Shown: in pieces, positions 27,920-37,346 of the stretch
Position numbering within the stretch: the first letter of the stretch is position 1
Layout: every line of letters begins with the position of its first letter
NCBI GenBank assembly: GCA_002389645.1
Contig: DGQE01000036.1
Span: 94,580 to 158,579, forward strand
Source: Flavobacteriales bacterium UBA4422
GTDB taxonomy: Bacteria > Bacteroidota > Bacteroidia > Flavobacteriales_G > Salibacteraceae
DNA length: 64,000 nucleotides
Direction: 5' to 3'
Made by a program: the position numbers and the translations under genes
The notes under the pieces: generated by a model
The model's input: the letters and a program-made list of their open reading frames with translations, nothing else
Database searches by the model: none
Told to the model about the DNA's origin: nothing

Positions 27920-28207
27920 ATGAGTGAACTTTCAATAAAAGTTAACATAGCGAACCGAGTCTATCCGCTTTCAGTAAAAATGGAAGAGGAAGAAGAAGTA
28001 AGGAAGGCAGCGGCATATATCAACCAAAGACTCAAAGAACTGGAAGGTAGTTTTGGAGTGAAGGATAAACTTGATTTATTAGCCATGCTTGCCATAGAGC
28101 TTACCACAGAAAAAGGCCATGGTGCTGAAGAACTTGCTTCTGAAAAAGCTGAATCGCAAATACACTCTCTGATTGAACGCATTGATACAGCATTAGCATC
28201 TGATTAA
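27920..28207 (+). CDS. zapA: Cell division protein ZapA
   Basis: 95 residues. The globular head (LSIKVNIANRVYPLSV, EEEEEVRKAAAYINQRL) and the coiled-coil tail (LDLLAMLAIELTTEK) match ZapA, which bundles FtsZ filaments at the Z ring. Its position before the 6S RNA and rny is consistent with a known bacterial neighbourhood (zapA next to ssrS). Confidence 0.92.
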   Translation: MSELSIKVNIANRVYPLSVKMEEEEEVRKAAAYINQRLKELEGSFGVKDKLDLLAMLAIELTTEKGHGAEELASEKAESQIHSLIERIDTALASD

Positions 28208-28221
28208 ATCGTTCTTTCAAA

Positions 28222-28445
28222 ATATAACCCGTACGAACTTTTAGTTGTGTGACCTGAACATTTTTAACGCTGGGGCGGATCTTAGTTTGTGACAAAAGCA
28301 GGCCTGTTTACTCCGCATTTTTCGAAATGTTGGTAGGATTTTTTCAGTTCACTGAAAAGACACTGGACGTTTGCGTTGCTCGGTGAACCCCGATTTTTCG
28401 CTTTTTTTGGAGGTCGCATTTACTCCTGTTTGTACGGGGTTTTAA
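28222..28445 (+). ncRNA. ssrS: 6S RNA (ssrS)
   Basis: Gene-free 260 bp between zapA and rny. The two ends pair: CCCGTACGAAC at 28228-28238 with GTTTGTACGGG at 28428-28438 give an 11-bp closing stem (one G-U). Inside are further hairpins, such as TTTTCAG/CTGAAAA near 28340-28358 and GCATTTTTCGAAATG near 28316-28330, which make a long imperfect rod typical of 6S RNA, the mimic of an open promoter that binds RNA polymerase. The 3' strand runs into TTTT. The zapA neighbourhood is a classical 6S position. Identification is by structure and synteny. Confidence 0.7.
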
Positions 28446-28467
28446 AAATTAATTAATAACAAAAGAG

Positions 28468-30006
28468 ATGGATGTTATAACCATTGTTATCGGAGTTGTG
28501 GGGTTGGCACTTGGTGCTGGGTTGATGCTAGTGATTCAGAAATCTGCATTGCAAAGTCAGCGCAAATCAGTTTTAGATGAAGCAAGCAAGGATGCAGAGA
28601 TCATTAAGAAGGAGAAGTTGATGCAAGCTAAGGAGAAGTTTCTTCAGCTTAAAGAAGAGCACGATAAAGTAATTCGTGAGAAAGACGCTAAAGCGAATGA
28701 ATCGCAGAATCGACTCAATCAAAAAGAGAATACCCTCAATCAAAAATTAGCGGAGGCTAATAAGAAGGACCAGAAGTTGAATAACATCCGCGAGAACTTG
28801 AACCTTCAGCTTGAAGTTGTAGAGAAAAAGCAGTCGGAGTTATCGGCTTTGCATATGAAACAAGTAAAGCAACTAGAATCTTTAACTGGAATGAGCGCTG
28901 ATGAAGCAAAAGAGCAGCTTAAAGAAGTGTTGATTAATGAGGCCAAAACTGAGGCAATGGGCCGCATGAAAGATATCGTTGATGAGGCAAAAATCAATGC
29001 TAGTAAAGAAGCAAAGAAAATTGTTGTTGAGACTATTCAGCGTGTAGCAACAGAGCAAGCTGTTGAAAATTCAGTCTCCGTATTCAATATCGAAAGTGAC
29101 GAAATTAAAGGTAGAATTATTGGTAGAGAAGGGCGGAATATTCGCGCACTTGAAGCTGCTACAGGTGTTGAGATTATTGTTGATGATACTCCTGAGGCTA
29201 TTATTCTTTCATGTTTTGACTCCATCAGAAGAGAGATTGCGAGATTGTCGCTTCATCAATTAGTGACAGATGGACGTATCCACCCAGCGCGCATTGAAGA
29301 AGTGGTAGGAAAGACTACCAAACGTCTAGAGGAGGAAATCGTTGAAACAGGAAAAAGAACCTGTATTGACTTAAATATTCATGGCTTGCATCCTGAGTTG
29401 ATCAGGATGATTGGTAGAATGAAATATAGGTCTTCATACGGTCAAAATTTACTTCAACACAGTCGAGAAGTTGCGAACCTATGTGCGACAATGGCTGCAG
29501 AACTTGGCTTGAATGCTAAAGTAGCGAAGAGAGCTGGGTTGCTTCACGATATCGGAAAGGTCATGGATGAGGAAAGTGAAATGCCTCACGCGATCTACGG
29601 TATGAAGTTGGCTGAAAAGTATAACGAAAAACCTGATGTGTGCAACGCCATTGGTGCCCACCATGACGAAATTGAAATGACCACCCTAATTTCTCCAATC
29701 ATTCAGGTTTGTGATGCTATAAGCGGTGCCAGACCAGGAGCACGAAGAGAAGTAATGGAGTCTTATATCCAAAGAATTAAAGACTTAGAAAGGATTCCTT
29801 TAAGCTATCCTGGTGTTGAAAAATCCTTTGCAATTCAAGCAGGAAGAGAGCTTCGTGTAATTGTATCTAGCGAAAAAGTTAAGGATGAAGAGGCAGGGGC
29901 TTTAGCATTTCAAATTTCTGAGAAAATTCAAGATGAAATGACTTATCCTGGTCAAGTGAAGGTTACTGTGATCCGTGAAATGAGAGCTACTTCGATAGCA
30001 CGTTAA
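28468..30006 (+). CDS. rny: Ribonuclease Y
   Basis: 512 residues, the usual length. Order of parts: N-terminal TM anchor (IVIGVVGLALGAGLMLV), long charged coiled coil (about residues 30-195), KH domain (IKGRIIGREGRNIRALEAA), and HD hydrolase domain with metal motif LLHDIGKVMDEE and a downstream IGAHHDE. RNase Y is a membrane-bound endonuclease that starts mRNA decay. The gene follows the 6S RNA by about 25 bp, so the two may be processed from one transcript. Confidence 0.97.
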   Translation: MDVITIVIGVVGLALGAGLMLVIQKSALQSQRKSVLDEASKDAEIIKKEKLMQAKEKFLQLKEEHDKVIREKDAKANESQNRLNQKENTLNQKLAEANKKDQKLNNIRENLNLQLEVVEKKQSELSALHMKQVKQLESLTGMSADEAKEQLKEVLINEAKTEAMGRMKDIVDEAKINASKEAKKIVVETIQRVATEQAVENSVSVFNIESDEIKGRIIGREGRNIRALEAATGVEIIVDDTPEAIILSCFDSIRREIARLSLHQLVTDGRIHPARIEEVVGKTTKRLEEEIVETGKRTCIDLNIHGLHPELIRMIGRMKYRSSYGQNLLQHSREVANLCATMAAELGLNAKVAKRAGLLHDIGKVMDEESEMPHAIYGMKLAEKYNEKPDVCNAIGAHHDEIEMTTLISPIIQVCDAISGARPGARREVMESYIQRIKDLERIPLSYPGVEKSFAIQAGRELRVIVSSEKVKDEEAGALAFQISEKIQDEMTYPGQVKVTVIREMRATSIAR

Positions 30007-30066
30007 TGGCCTTTTAACTATTAGTTGATCTATGATTAGTCTTGTCACGTTAGCCTTGTAAATGAA

Positions 30067-31065
30067 ATGGTGATAAAGAGGAAAGTTTCTGGTTCTAGAG
30101 TTTTAGTCACAGGCGCAGCTGGCTTCATAGGGTCGAACCTCGTAGAAGACTTGCTCGAAAATGACAATGAAGTGGTGGGGTTTGACAACTTTGCTACTGG
30201 CTCTCAATCTAATATTGACCTCTTTAGAAACAACAAAAGCTTTAGCTTTTTAGAAGGTGATATCAGAAATTTAGATGATTGTAAAAAAGCTGTGGATGGA
30301 GTTGATTTTGTGCTTCATCAAGCTGCTTTGGGGTCTGTGCCACGATCTATCACAGATCCGATTACGACCAATGAAGTCAATATTAGTGGATTCTTAAACA
30401 TGCTTTTAGCTGCCAAAGACGCAAAGGTGAAACGGTTTGTATATGCAACTAGTAGTTCAGTATATGGTGATGAGCAGCGCTTGCCTAAAGTGGAGGCTAA
30501 AATTGGTAAACCGCTTTCTCCTTATGCCATTACTAAAGCAGTAGGAGAACAATACGCCAAAGTTTTTGGAGATTTGTATTGTTTTGAAACAATTGGACTG
30601 CGCTATTTCAATGTTTTTGGAAAGCGGCAAGACCCAGATGGAGCATACGCTGCCGCCATTCCAAAATTTATCCGTCATCTCATGCGGCATGAATCACCGA
30701 CCATTCATGGTGATGGAACGCAGTCTAGAGATTTTACTTACATCGAGAACGTAGTGCATGCTAATCATATTGCCATGATGTCTACCAATCCTGTTGCGGT
30801 CAATGAATTGTATAATGTGGCTTTTGGATCCAGTACAAACCTGAATGAGCTTGTAGAAATATTGCAAGACCTACTTTCGAAATTTGATGCTAGTATTGCT
30901 GATGTAGAAGTGAAGTATGGGCCAGAAAGGGTAGGAGATGTAAGGCATAGCTTGGCTTCTATTGTAAAAGCTGAAACGATACTTGGATATCGCCCAGAAA
31001 TCGATTTGCAGTCGGGTTTAGAGCGAGCGATAAAATGGTATTGGGATAACTTGCCTCAATCTTGA
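30067..31065 (+). CDS. NAD-dependent UDP-N-acetylglucosamine 4-epimerase-like SDR enzyme
   Basis: 332 residues, extended short-chain dehydrogenase. N-terminal Rossmann motif TGAAGFIGSNLVEDLL, catalytic Ser in SSSVYGDE, and the Tyr-Lys pair in SPYAITK. The segment SVPRSITDPITTNEVN and a large pocket sequence resemble the WbpP/TviC group, which interconverts UDP-GlcNAc and UDP-GalNAc (or the uronic acids). First gene of the polysaccharide locus. Its 3' end overlaps the convergent DCC gene by 10 bp. Confidence 0.88.
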   Translation: MVIKRKVSGSRVLVTGAAGFIGSNLVEDLLENDNEVVGFDNFATGSQSNIDLFRNNKSFSFLEGDIRNLDDCKKAVDGVDFVLHQAALGSVPRSITDPITTNEVNISGFLNMLLAAKDAKVKRFVYATSSSVYGDEQRLPKVEAKIGKPLSPYAITKAVGEQYAKVFGDLYCFETIGLRYFNVFGKRQDPDGAYAAAIPKFIRHLMRHESPTIHGDGTQSRDFTYIENVVHANHIAMMSTNPVAVNELYNVAFGSSTNLNELVEILQDLLSKFDASIADVEVKYGPERVGDVRHSLASIVKAETILGYRPEIDLQSGLERAIKWYWDNLPQS

Positions 31066-31472
31066 ATAAACCGCTCCGCTAACTCTGGAGTAGGAATATA
31101 GCACTCGTTCTTTTTACCAAAAACAGCATAGCGATTATTGGCGACTAAATCGTACATGGCATCCCTCAAAAACCTGGGAACGACATAAAAAATGAGCAAA
31201 AGCTTATGCATGCCACCAAGGTCATTCATAAGCGCTAGAAAAGCTGACGATTTGCTGAGCAATTCCTTGTCTTTAATATAGATTACGGTCTTTAAAGACT
31301 TTGTGTCTAGGTTGTTTTCAGAAAGTATTTGTGAACCAAATGATGACTGCAAAGAGGCAAATGAAATGTCTTTTTGGTGATTCTTCTTCAGTACATATTG
31401 AACCGCTGCATTACAGAGATTACACACTCCATCAAAAAGCAATATTTTATCTAGTTTTTCCTTTCGCGACAT
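31056..31472 (-). CDS. DCC-family thiol-disulfide oxidoreductase-like protein (DUF393)
   Basis: 138 residues. The family motif DGVCNLCNAAVQ (DxxCxxC) is at residue 14, followed by the thioredoxin-like segment ISFASLQSSFGSQIL and a C-terminal region FYVVPRFLRDAMYDLVANNRY. These small proteins are predicted redox enzymes of unknown substrate. It sits between two polysaccharide genes but on the opposite strand, so it is probably an unrelated insertion into that locus. Confidence 0.9.
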   Translation of the reverse strand: MSRKEKLDKILLFDGVCNLCNAAVQYVLKKNHQKDISFASLQSSFGSQILSENNLDTKSLKTVIYIKDKELLSKSSAFLALMNDLGGMHKLLLIFYVVPRFLRDAMYDLVANNRYAVFGKKNECYIPTPELAERFIQD

Positions 31473-31553
31473 TATGGATCAAAGAACGCAATTGTTGGTT
31501 GATTAAAACAATTCAATGTGTTTAAAGCCGATAAAATAAGGGAAATAATCGGT

Positions 31554-31561
31554 TATCTTTG
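31554..31561 (+). promoter_or_regulatory. -7 promoter element (TATCTTTG)
   Basis: Exact TAnnTTTG match 20 bases before the ATG of the Gfo/Idh gene. No TTTG is seen at the expected -33 position, so only the -7 part is supported. Confidence 0.4.
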
Positions 31562-31580
31562 CGACCAATTTTAAGCATAA

Positions 31581-32597
31581 ATGGGTAAGATTACATTTGG
31601 AGTTGTTGGCTTTGGTCATATAGGAAAGAAGCATGCATTAATGGTAAGCGGCAATGCCGAAAGTGAGTTGAAAGCAGTTGTCGATACGGATGCTGAAAAG
31701 GTAAAACAAGCCAAAGTGCTTTATCCAAAAGTTCAAGTTTTTGAGACTATTGAAGAATTGATCGCTGCTGAATTGGATCTGGACGTTGTAAACATATGCA
31801 CACCCAACGGTCTTCATGCCGCACAATCCATAAAAATCTTGGAATCACGATCTCATGTTGTGATAGAAAAACCAATGGGTTTGACACGACAAGAATGTGA
31901 AGAGGTCATTTTCAAATCGTTGCAGGTGTCTAGACATGTATTCTGTGTCAAACAGAATAGGTATAGTCCTTCATCTAAATGGCTAAAAAGCTTGATCGTT
32001 GATAATAAGCTAGGTAAGATCAATATGGTTCAATTGAGCTGTTATTGGAACAGAGATGAACGTTATTACAAAGCTGGCGGTTGGAAAGGAACGTTTGAAC
32101 TAGATGGCGGTGTGTTGTTCACACAATTCAGTCACTTTATCGATATAATGTATTGGTTGTTTGGAGATATTCAAAACATCATAGCTGCCAGTACCAACTT
32201 TGGCCATAAGAATAGCACAGAGTTTGACGATTCTGGTTTGGTTCAATTTGAATTTGTAAATGGTGGTTTTGGATCAATCAATTATAGTACAGCGATTTGG
32301 GATAAGAATTTTGAAAGCAGCATTGTTGTAGTTGGTGAAAAAGGAACCGTAAAGGTGAGTGGTCAGTACATGGATAAGGTTGAGTATTGTCACATTGAAG
32401 ATTACACTATGCCTGAGTTACCTCCTTCAAATCCTCCCAACGATTATGGAGACTACAAAGGAAGTGCGGCCAACCATCATTATGTAATCGAGAATGTGGT
32501 TGATGTATTGACTGGTAAGTCACAAATTTCAACCAACGCCCTTGAGGGAATGAAGGTGGTCGAAATGATTGAGCGAATACATCGGAAGCAGAAGTAA
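31581..32597 (+). CDS. Gfo/Idh/MocA-family sugar dehydrogenase
   Basis: 338 residues. N-terminal Rossmann fold with VGFGHIGKKHA, the catalytic-region motif VIEKPMG, and a C-terminal alpha/beta domain with FELDGGVLFTQFSHFIDIMYWL. Members in polysaccharide loci, such as WlbA/WbpB, oxidise the C3 position of UDP-GlcNAc uronic acids. No uronate-forming dehydrogenase is seen in this window, so the precise sugar is unknown. Starts the plus-strand run of the locus; the flippase gene follows within 13 bp. Confidence 0.88.
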   Translation: MGKITFGVVGFGHIGKKHALMVSGNAESELKAVVDTDAEKVKQAKVLYPKVQVFETIEELIAAELDLDVVNICTPNGLHAAQSIKILESRSHVVIEKPMGLTRQECEEVIFKSLQVSRHVFCVKQNRYSPSSKWLKSLIVDNKLGKINMVQLSCYWNRDERYYKAGGWKGTFELDGGVLFTQFSHFIDIMYWLFGDIQNIIAASTNFGHKNSTEFDDSGLVQFEFVNGGFGSINYSTAIWDKNFESSIVVVGEKGTVKVSGQYMDKVEYCHIEDYTMPELPPSNPPNDYGDYKGSAANHHYVIENVVDVLTGKSQISTNALEGMKVVEMIERIHRKQK

Positions 32598-32609
32598 TTG
32601 TTTAATGAA

Positions 32610-33890
32610 ATGATAAAACGATATAGGTCTTCTGTTTTTGTAAAAGGCTTTATGTCGTTGTTCGCTGGCTCAGCTATTGCACAGCTGATTCCTCTCTTAC
32701 TATCTCCGTTTATTTCTAGAGCATTCTCTGTTGAAGATATCGGGGTTTATGGGCTCTACTTCAGTATAGTTTCTACATTTTCAGTAATATCTTCAGGTAG
32801 ATATGAGATGGCGGTTGTTTTACCAAAGACCAATGAAGACTCCGTTCGATTAGTTTATTTGTCTATTGTATTTGCTTTTATTACGGCCTTCATTTCGTTA
32901 GTGTTCATTGTTCTTTTTGGTTCAGAGATATCTGACCTTTTGAATAATTCTAGAATTCAAGAATGGCTTGTTTTGATACCCTTGTCTTTGTTTTCTGTGG
33001 GAGTTTATCAAGCGTTTAATTTTTGGTTGATAAGACAAAAGGCCTTCATGTCATCATCATTCAATAAAGTGGCGCAGAGGGGTTTTGAAGGTGCCTCAAC
33101 CATATTTTACGGCCTTACTATAAAAGGCGGTGGGCTTATAATTAGCGACATCATAGGCAGATATTCTATGCTATTATTAGCAGTTTATCAAGTCCGTAAA
33201 AGAAGCTTTTTTCAAGTATCTTTTTCTTGGTTAGAGATAATGAGACTTGCCAAGCTTTATAAAAGCTTTCCATTAAATTTTGGCCTTTCTTCTTTGGCTA
33301 ATTCAGCAGGTGCCCATTTGCCTTTGTTATTTATTTCAATAGCATTCCAAAGTTTAACGGTTGGATATTTCAACCTTATGAAATATGTTTTATCAGCACC
33401 AGTTGCTTTCATATCAAGAAATATAGCACAAGTATTTTTGGAGCGATTAGCTGAGAAATGGAGGTCAAATCAGTCCGTAACATCAGATTTTATAAAGCTT
33501 ACCGGCTTGATGACTTCGATTGCCTTTCTGTTTGTTCTGCCAATATTGATTTTTGGTGAGGATATTTTTGACTTGATCTTCGGTGAGGGTTGGGGTGAAG
33601 CAGGTAAATATGCCCAGGTAATGGTTGTGTCCTTTGGCTTAAGGTTCGTTGTATCTCCTCTAAGTTCTCTTTTAAATGCAATCAATAAGGTAAATGTAGC
33701 TAGCTATTGGCAATGGGCTTACTTTCTATCTATATTGACCCTTGTGCCAGTTTCACGAATGGATATATCAATATTGGATTTTTTAATATACTACACTTTC
33801 ATTGAAAGCTTCATGTACATCCTTTATTGGGGGTTGATATATTATCAAGCCAAAATCCACGATGAAAATCTAATTGAAGAGACAGGTTAA
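32610..33890 (+). CDS. Polysaccharide flippase (Wzx-like, MOP superfamily)
   Basis: 426 residues, with ATG at 32610 preferred over an in-frame TTG at 32598. About 12 hydrophobic segments, a typical N-terminal start (FMSLFAGSAIAQLIPLLLSPFIS) and the conserved segment AFSVEDIGVYGLYFSIVSTFS place it in the polysaccharide transporter family that moves undecaprenyl-linked repeat units across the inner membrane. It lies within the biosynthetic locus. The stop overlaps the convergent Wzz-like gene by 4 bp. Confidence 0.88.
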   Translation: MIKRYRSSVFVKGFMSLFAGSAIAQLIPLLLSPFISRAFSVEDIGVYGLYFSIVSTFSVISSGRYEMAVVLPKTNEDSVRLVYLSIVFAFITAFISLVFIVLFGSEISDLLNNSRIQEWLVLIPLSLFSVGVYQAFNFWLIRQKAFMSSSFNKVAQRGFEGASTIFYGLTIKGGGLIISDIIGRYSMLLLAVYQVRKRSFFQVSFSWLEIMRLAKLYKSFPLNFGLSSLANSAGAHLPLLFISIAFQSLTVGYFNLMKYVLSAPVAFISRNIAQVFLERLAEKWRSNQSVTSDFIKLTGLMTSIAFLFVLPILIFGEDIFDLIFGEGWGEAGKYAQVMVVSFGLRFVVSPLSSLLNAINKVNVASYWQWAYFLSILTLVPVSRMDISILDFLIYYTFIESFMYILYWGLIYYQAKIHDENLIEETG

Positions 33891-34687
33891 AAAATCAATC
33901 TTGCTATAACAATAAACATCCCGATTGCAATGGAGCAAATAAATGCTAGCATGGTCGTCATTATTCGATTCGGGCCTGCTGCTTTTTCCGGCTTAGGAGG
34001 TCGCTGTATATATTCGACTAACGAAATATCTTTACGTTGATTTTGTAAATTCAATAGCCTCTCTTCTAAAGTGACAATTTCTGTATAGATATTTGTTGGG
34101 AAAATTACTACACCTTCATTTTGTTCACCTGAGAGCTTAAGCGTTTGAGCTTTCAACTTATTCAAATCAGAAATTTGTTGTTCAGTCTTTTTTATTAAAG
34201 TGTCTAGGTCATTCACCTTTTGATTGAACTTATTCGACAAATAATTATTCGACTCGATTGCATTGAGAATACTTTCGAAAATCTCGTCAATTTTAGAACT
34301 ATCTGTTGTAGTAATTTTTAAATCAAAAATGTACTGTTGATTCTGACCGGATTGAAGACTATTTAAACTTACATCTTTGATAGTTCGTGATGTTTCTTCT
34401 GAAATATTTAAAACTTGAGAGATAGATTTGGCTGATCGATTATTGATAACGGTTGTTATAATATTCATTACAGGTCTGATATCGCTATCAGGAAACAGTT
34501 CGCTGGTGCCAACAGCATTGGAAGTGTAGAAATCTTTTTGAAAGTATGTAAATACCCCTGTAAGAACTCCAATAATTAGAGAAAACAGAATAATCGTTTT
34601 CGCATTATCTTTTAGTGATGTGAATATTTCCGTTGATGAAACAGCCTCTTCATCAGTCTCTTTTAAGATGTACTTAGGTTCTTGCAT
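33887..34687 (-). CDS. Wzz/chain-length determinant-like protein
   Basis: 266 residues. Topology is that of Wzz: cytoplasmic N-terminus, TM1 at about residues 32-50, a periplasmic region with a coiled coil (DTLIKKTEQQISDLNKLKAQ), and TM2 at about 243-263 preceded by a Pro-rich stretch (RPPKPEKAAGP), a hallmark of the family. It would set polymer length with the Wzy polymerase. It is on the strand opposite to its neighbours, which is unusual, and shares a divergent region of about 75 bp with the polymerase gene. Confidence 0.82.
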   Translation of the reverse strand: MQEPKYILKETDEEAVSSTEIFTSLKDNAKTIILFSLIIGVLTGVFTYFQKDFYTSNAVGTSELFPDSDIRPVMNIITTVINNRSAKSISQVLNISEETSRTIKDVSLNSLQSGQNQQYIFDLKITTTDSSKIDEIFESILNAIESNNYLSNKFNQKVNDLDTLIKKTEQQISDLNKLKAQTLKLSGEQNEGVVIFPTNIYTEIVTLEERLLNLQNQRKDISLVEYIQRPPKPEKAAGPNRIMTTMLAFICSIAIGMFIVIARLIF

Positions 34688-34762
34688 AGGTTCTTATCTT
34701 GTACGAATTAAATCAATTTGGATTGAATATTTTAATTTACTTGAGTCGGCCTTACTTTCGCG

Positions 34763-36103
34763 ATGCTGATGAAATTTGATTATTCCATTCATAAACACAG
34801 AGGAAAAGGGCAGGTTGTCTTTTTAGTTTTGGCTCTAATTGTTAAGGTGGTGCTGAGTGTGTTCATATTTGAACTTAGCAAGACCTTTGGTTATTATGGG
34901 GTTGTTTTTGACCCTCGTCCAATTTGGCAAATCCTCTTGTCTTATTTAGCGTTTGTTCTGATTGCTCTAAGTGTTGATGTGAGAATGAACAAGGCGAGTA
35001 ATGTGCTGCATTTTATGCTATTCGCTTTTTGCTTTATTCCAATCTCTGTTCAATATGATATGTTTTATCAGAGGGATTCAGCTATGTATTGGATGTTAGC
35101 ATTAGTATTCATATTGATTCCCATACTGAAAGATAGAGAAGAAGTCAGATTAGTACTCAGCCATTTTCGGTTTAGAATTACAATTCAACAATACCTCTTT
35201 TTAGCGTTGATCTTGGCAGCTTTGTTTTTGGTTGTTCTAATAAAGAACCATGGCATTGAGTTGAATATATCTGGGATTACTGAAGTTTATGATCAGCGGG
35301 AGGTTTATAAAGCAGAAACGAATAGATTGTCTCAATATTCATTCAACTGGTTGGGGAATGTGGTGAATGTTTTATTGATTTTAATTGGGGTAGCCAGAAA
35401 AAATAGAATCCTGTTATTTATTGGATTGGCAATGTCATTGTATCTTTTTTCAATTGGTGGACATAAGTCCATGCTGTTTGTTGGTCCCTTAGGTTTAATA
35501 ATAATCGCTCTTTATAGATTTTTCAGAAAGAACTACATCCTCGGATTTATGGGGGGACTGGCGTTTCTTTTTAGTTCACTGTTAATTCTTGATTTATTTT
35601 TAGGACGAACAACTTTAGCTTCATCTTTGATTGTGAGACGTGGAGTGCTTCTTCCTGCTCAGATTTACTACCATTACGGAGAGTTCTTTTCAACTCAGCC
35701 TTTCAATTACTTTTCTCATAGTTTTCCGTTTAGCTTTATTTTTAATTCTCCATATTCAGACCCGATACCGAGTGTTGTTGGAAGGCAATACTTTTCCTTT
35801 TCAGACACCGTTTATGCGAATTGCAACGTATTTGGAGATACATTTGGTCAAGTTGGATTTTGGTCTTTTCCTCTATTGTTAATTGTGCTTGTAATCCTTT
35901 ATCGCTTTATAGATAATATTTCAGCTAATCGAGACTTTAGTTTTGTTATTCCTTTATTATTTATTTCAAGTCTCACTTTAATCAATAGTGGTTTAATCGT
36001 TAGCTTGATTACCCATGGATTGTTAATGGGACTATTGGCGATCCGTTTTTACCCCAAAACATTTTACTCAATAAAAGAGACGTCTGTCTCGGGACCAGCA
36101 TGA
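34763..36103 (+). CDS. Probable O-antigen/exopolysaccharide polymerase (Wzy-like)
   Basis: 446 residues, about ten or eleven transmembrane segments with one large extracytoplasmic loop at about residues 285-350. No sequence signature is reliable in this family; the assignment comes from topology and location between flippase, chain-length gene and glycosyltransferase. The ATG at 34763 and one at 34769 are alternative starts. The stop overlaps the next ATG (ATGA), which couples it to the glycosyltransferase at 36100. Confidence 0.65.
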   Translation: MLMKFDYSIHKHRGKGQVVFLVLALIVKVVLSVFIFELSKTFGYYGVVFDPRPIWQILLSYLAFVLIALSVDVRMNKASNVLHFMLFAFCFIPISVQYDMFYQRDSAMYWMLALVFILIPILKDREEVRLVLSHFRFRITIQQYLFLALILAALFLVVLIKNHGIELNISGITEVYDQREVYKAETNRLSQYSFNWLGNVVNVLLILIGVARKNRILLFIGLAMSLYLFSIGGHKSMLFVGPLGLIIIALYRFFRKNYILGFMGGLAFLFSSLLILDLFLGRTTLASSLIVRRGVLLPAQIYYHYGEFFSTQPFNYFSHSFPFSFIFNSPYSDPIPSVVGRQYFSFSDTVYANCNVFGDTFGQVGFWSFPLLLIVLVILYRFIDNISANRDFSFVIPLLFISSLTLINSGLIVSLITHGLLMGLLAIRFYPKTFYSIKETSVSGPA

Positions 36104-37206
36104 AAACAGTTTGCCATTTAACATCGGTTCATAAATCGAAAGATACAAGGGTTTATCATAAGGAATGTCGATCCCTTGCTGAAGCAGGGTATGATGTGAA
36201 GTTAGTCGTTGTGAATGGCAATGATTTAAAAAGTGATTTTAAAAATCTAGAAATCGTAAATGTTCATGTTTCTTTTAAAAATAAGCTCTCGAGAATCTTA
36301 AAGGCTCCTTCTGCCGTGTTGAGAGCTGCCTTGAAGATAGATGCAGATTTGTATCACTTTCATGACCCTGAGCTGCTTCTAATTGCAAATAGACTTCGTG
36401 TAAATGGAGCCTGCGTTGTTTATGACTCTCACGAAGATGTACCTAACCAAATTAAACACAAGAGCTGGATTCCAGTTTTGGTAAAATCATTCTTGAGCTG
36501 GAGTTACAAGTATTTTGAACATCAAATTGTAAAGAAGCTTGATGCCGTGATTACTGTTGTGGATCCGATTGCTGATAGATTTAGAACTGTCAACTCTAAA
36601 GTTGTTATTTTAAAGAATTATCCCATTATTGGTAATAGTCTTGATAATGATAGCTGGTCAAGAAGAGAGAAGTTAGCATGTTATGTTGGTGACTTAACAG
36701 AGGTCAGAGGTGCAAAAACAATGGTTAAATCAATGGATAACACATCTATTAAACTTGAGTTAGGCGGCAGTTTTGAAAGCAATGAGCTCTCAAAAGAAGT
36801 TCGCTCATACAGCGGCTGGGAAAAAGTGAAGGAGTTGGGTTTTATTAATAGAGAAAAGGTTAGTCAAGTGTACTCAAGATGTAAAGTAGGATTGGTGTTA
36901 CTGCATCCGACTCCCAGTTATATTGAAGCATTGCCAGTTAAATTATTGGAGTATATGGCGGCAGGCCTAGCGGTCGTAGGATCTGATTTCGGACTTATAA
37001 AGGCTATTGTTGAGAAGCATCAATGTGGTGTTTTGGTCGATCCATTGGATGAGGTTAAAGCGGGCGAGGCGATTATGTCTTTGATGAATGATGATGAAAA
37101 GGCTAAGAAGATGGCTGAAAATGGCAGAAGAGCGGTAGAGGAACATTATAGCTGGCAGGCAGAAAAGCTTAAGTTGACTGATCTGTACAAAACCCTGCTG
37201 AAGTAG
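36100..37206 (+). CDS. Glycosyltransferase family 4
   Basis: 368 residues, GT-B fold. N-terminal half: CHLTSVHKSKDTRVYHKECRS, YHFHDPELLLI. C-terminal half carries the nucleotide-sugar signature EALPVKLLEYMAAGLAVVGSD with the family Glu residues. It adds a sugar to the lipid-linked repeat unit; donor unknown. Coupled to the polymerase by a 4-bp overlap. Confidence 0.9.
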   Translation: MKTVCHLTSVHKSKDTRVYHKECRSLAEAGYDVKLVVVNGNDLKSDFKNLEIVNVHVSFKNKLSRILKAPSAVLRAALKIDADLYHFHDPELLLIANRLRVNGACVVYDSHEDVPNQIKHKSWIPVLVKSFLSWSYKYFEHQIVKKLDAVITVVDPIADRFRTVNSKVVILKNYPIIGNSLDNDSWSRREKLACYVGDLTEVRGAKTMVKSMDNTSIKLELGGSFESNELSKEVRSYSGWEKVKELGFINREKVSQVYSRCKVGLVLLHPTPSYIEALPVKLLEYMAAGLAVVGSDFGLIKAIVEKHQCGVLVDPLDEVKAGEAIMSLMNDDEKAKKMAENGRRAVEEHYSWQAEKLKLTDLYKTLLK

Positions 37207-37346
37207 CTTTTGCATTTTGTGAATCGCAGTTTACAAGGGGTTCTTAATGGAGGTGCGAAAATTAAGCTGACTCACTGAAAAATTTAGCTTTGCACATCAA
37301 GTTTTCGATTGTAGCGAATCGTATTTTAACCTCAAATAGTTCAATA

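Noticed and set aside
37290..37346. TTG start for the UDP-GlcNAc 2-epimerase
   Set aside because: The extra residues have no match to the family, whose N-terminus begins just before the AGARPNF motif.
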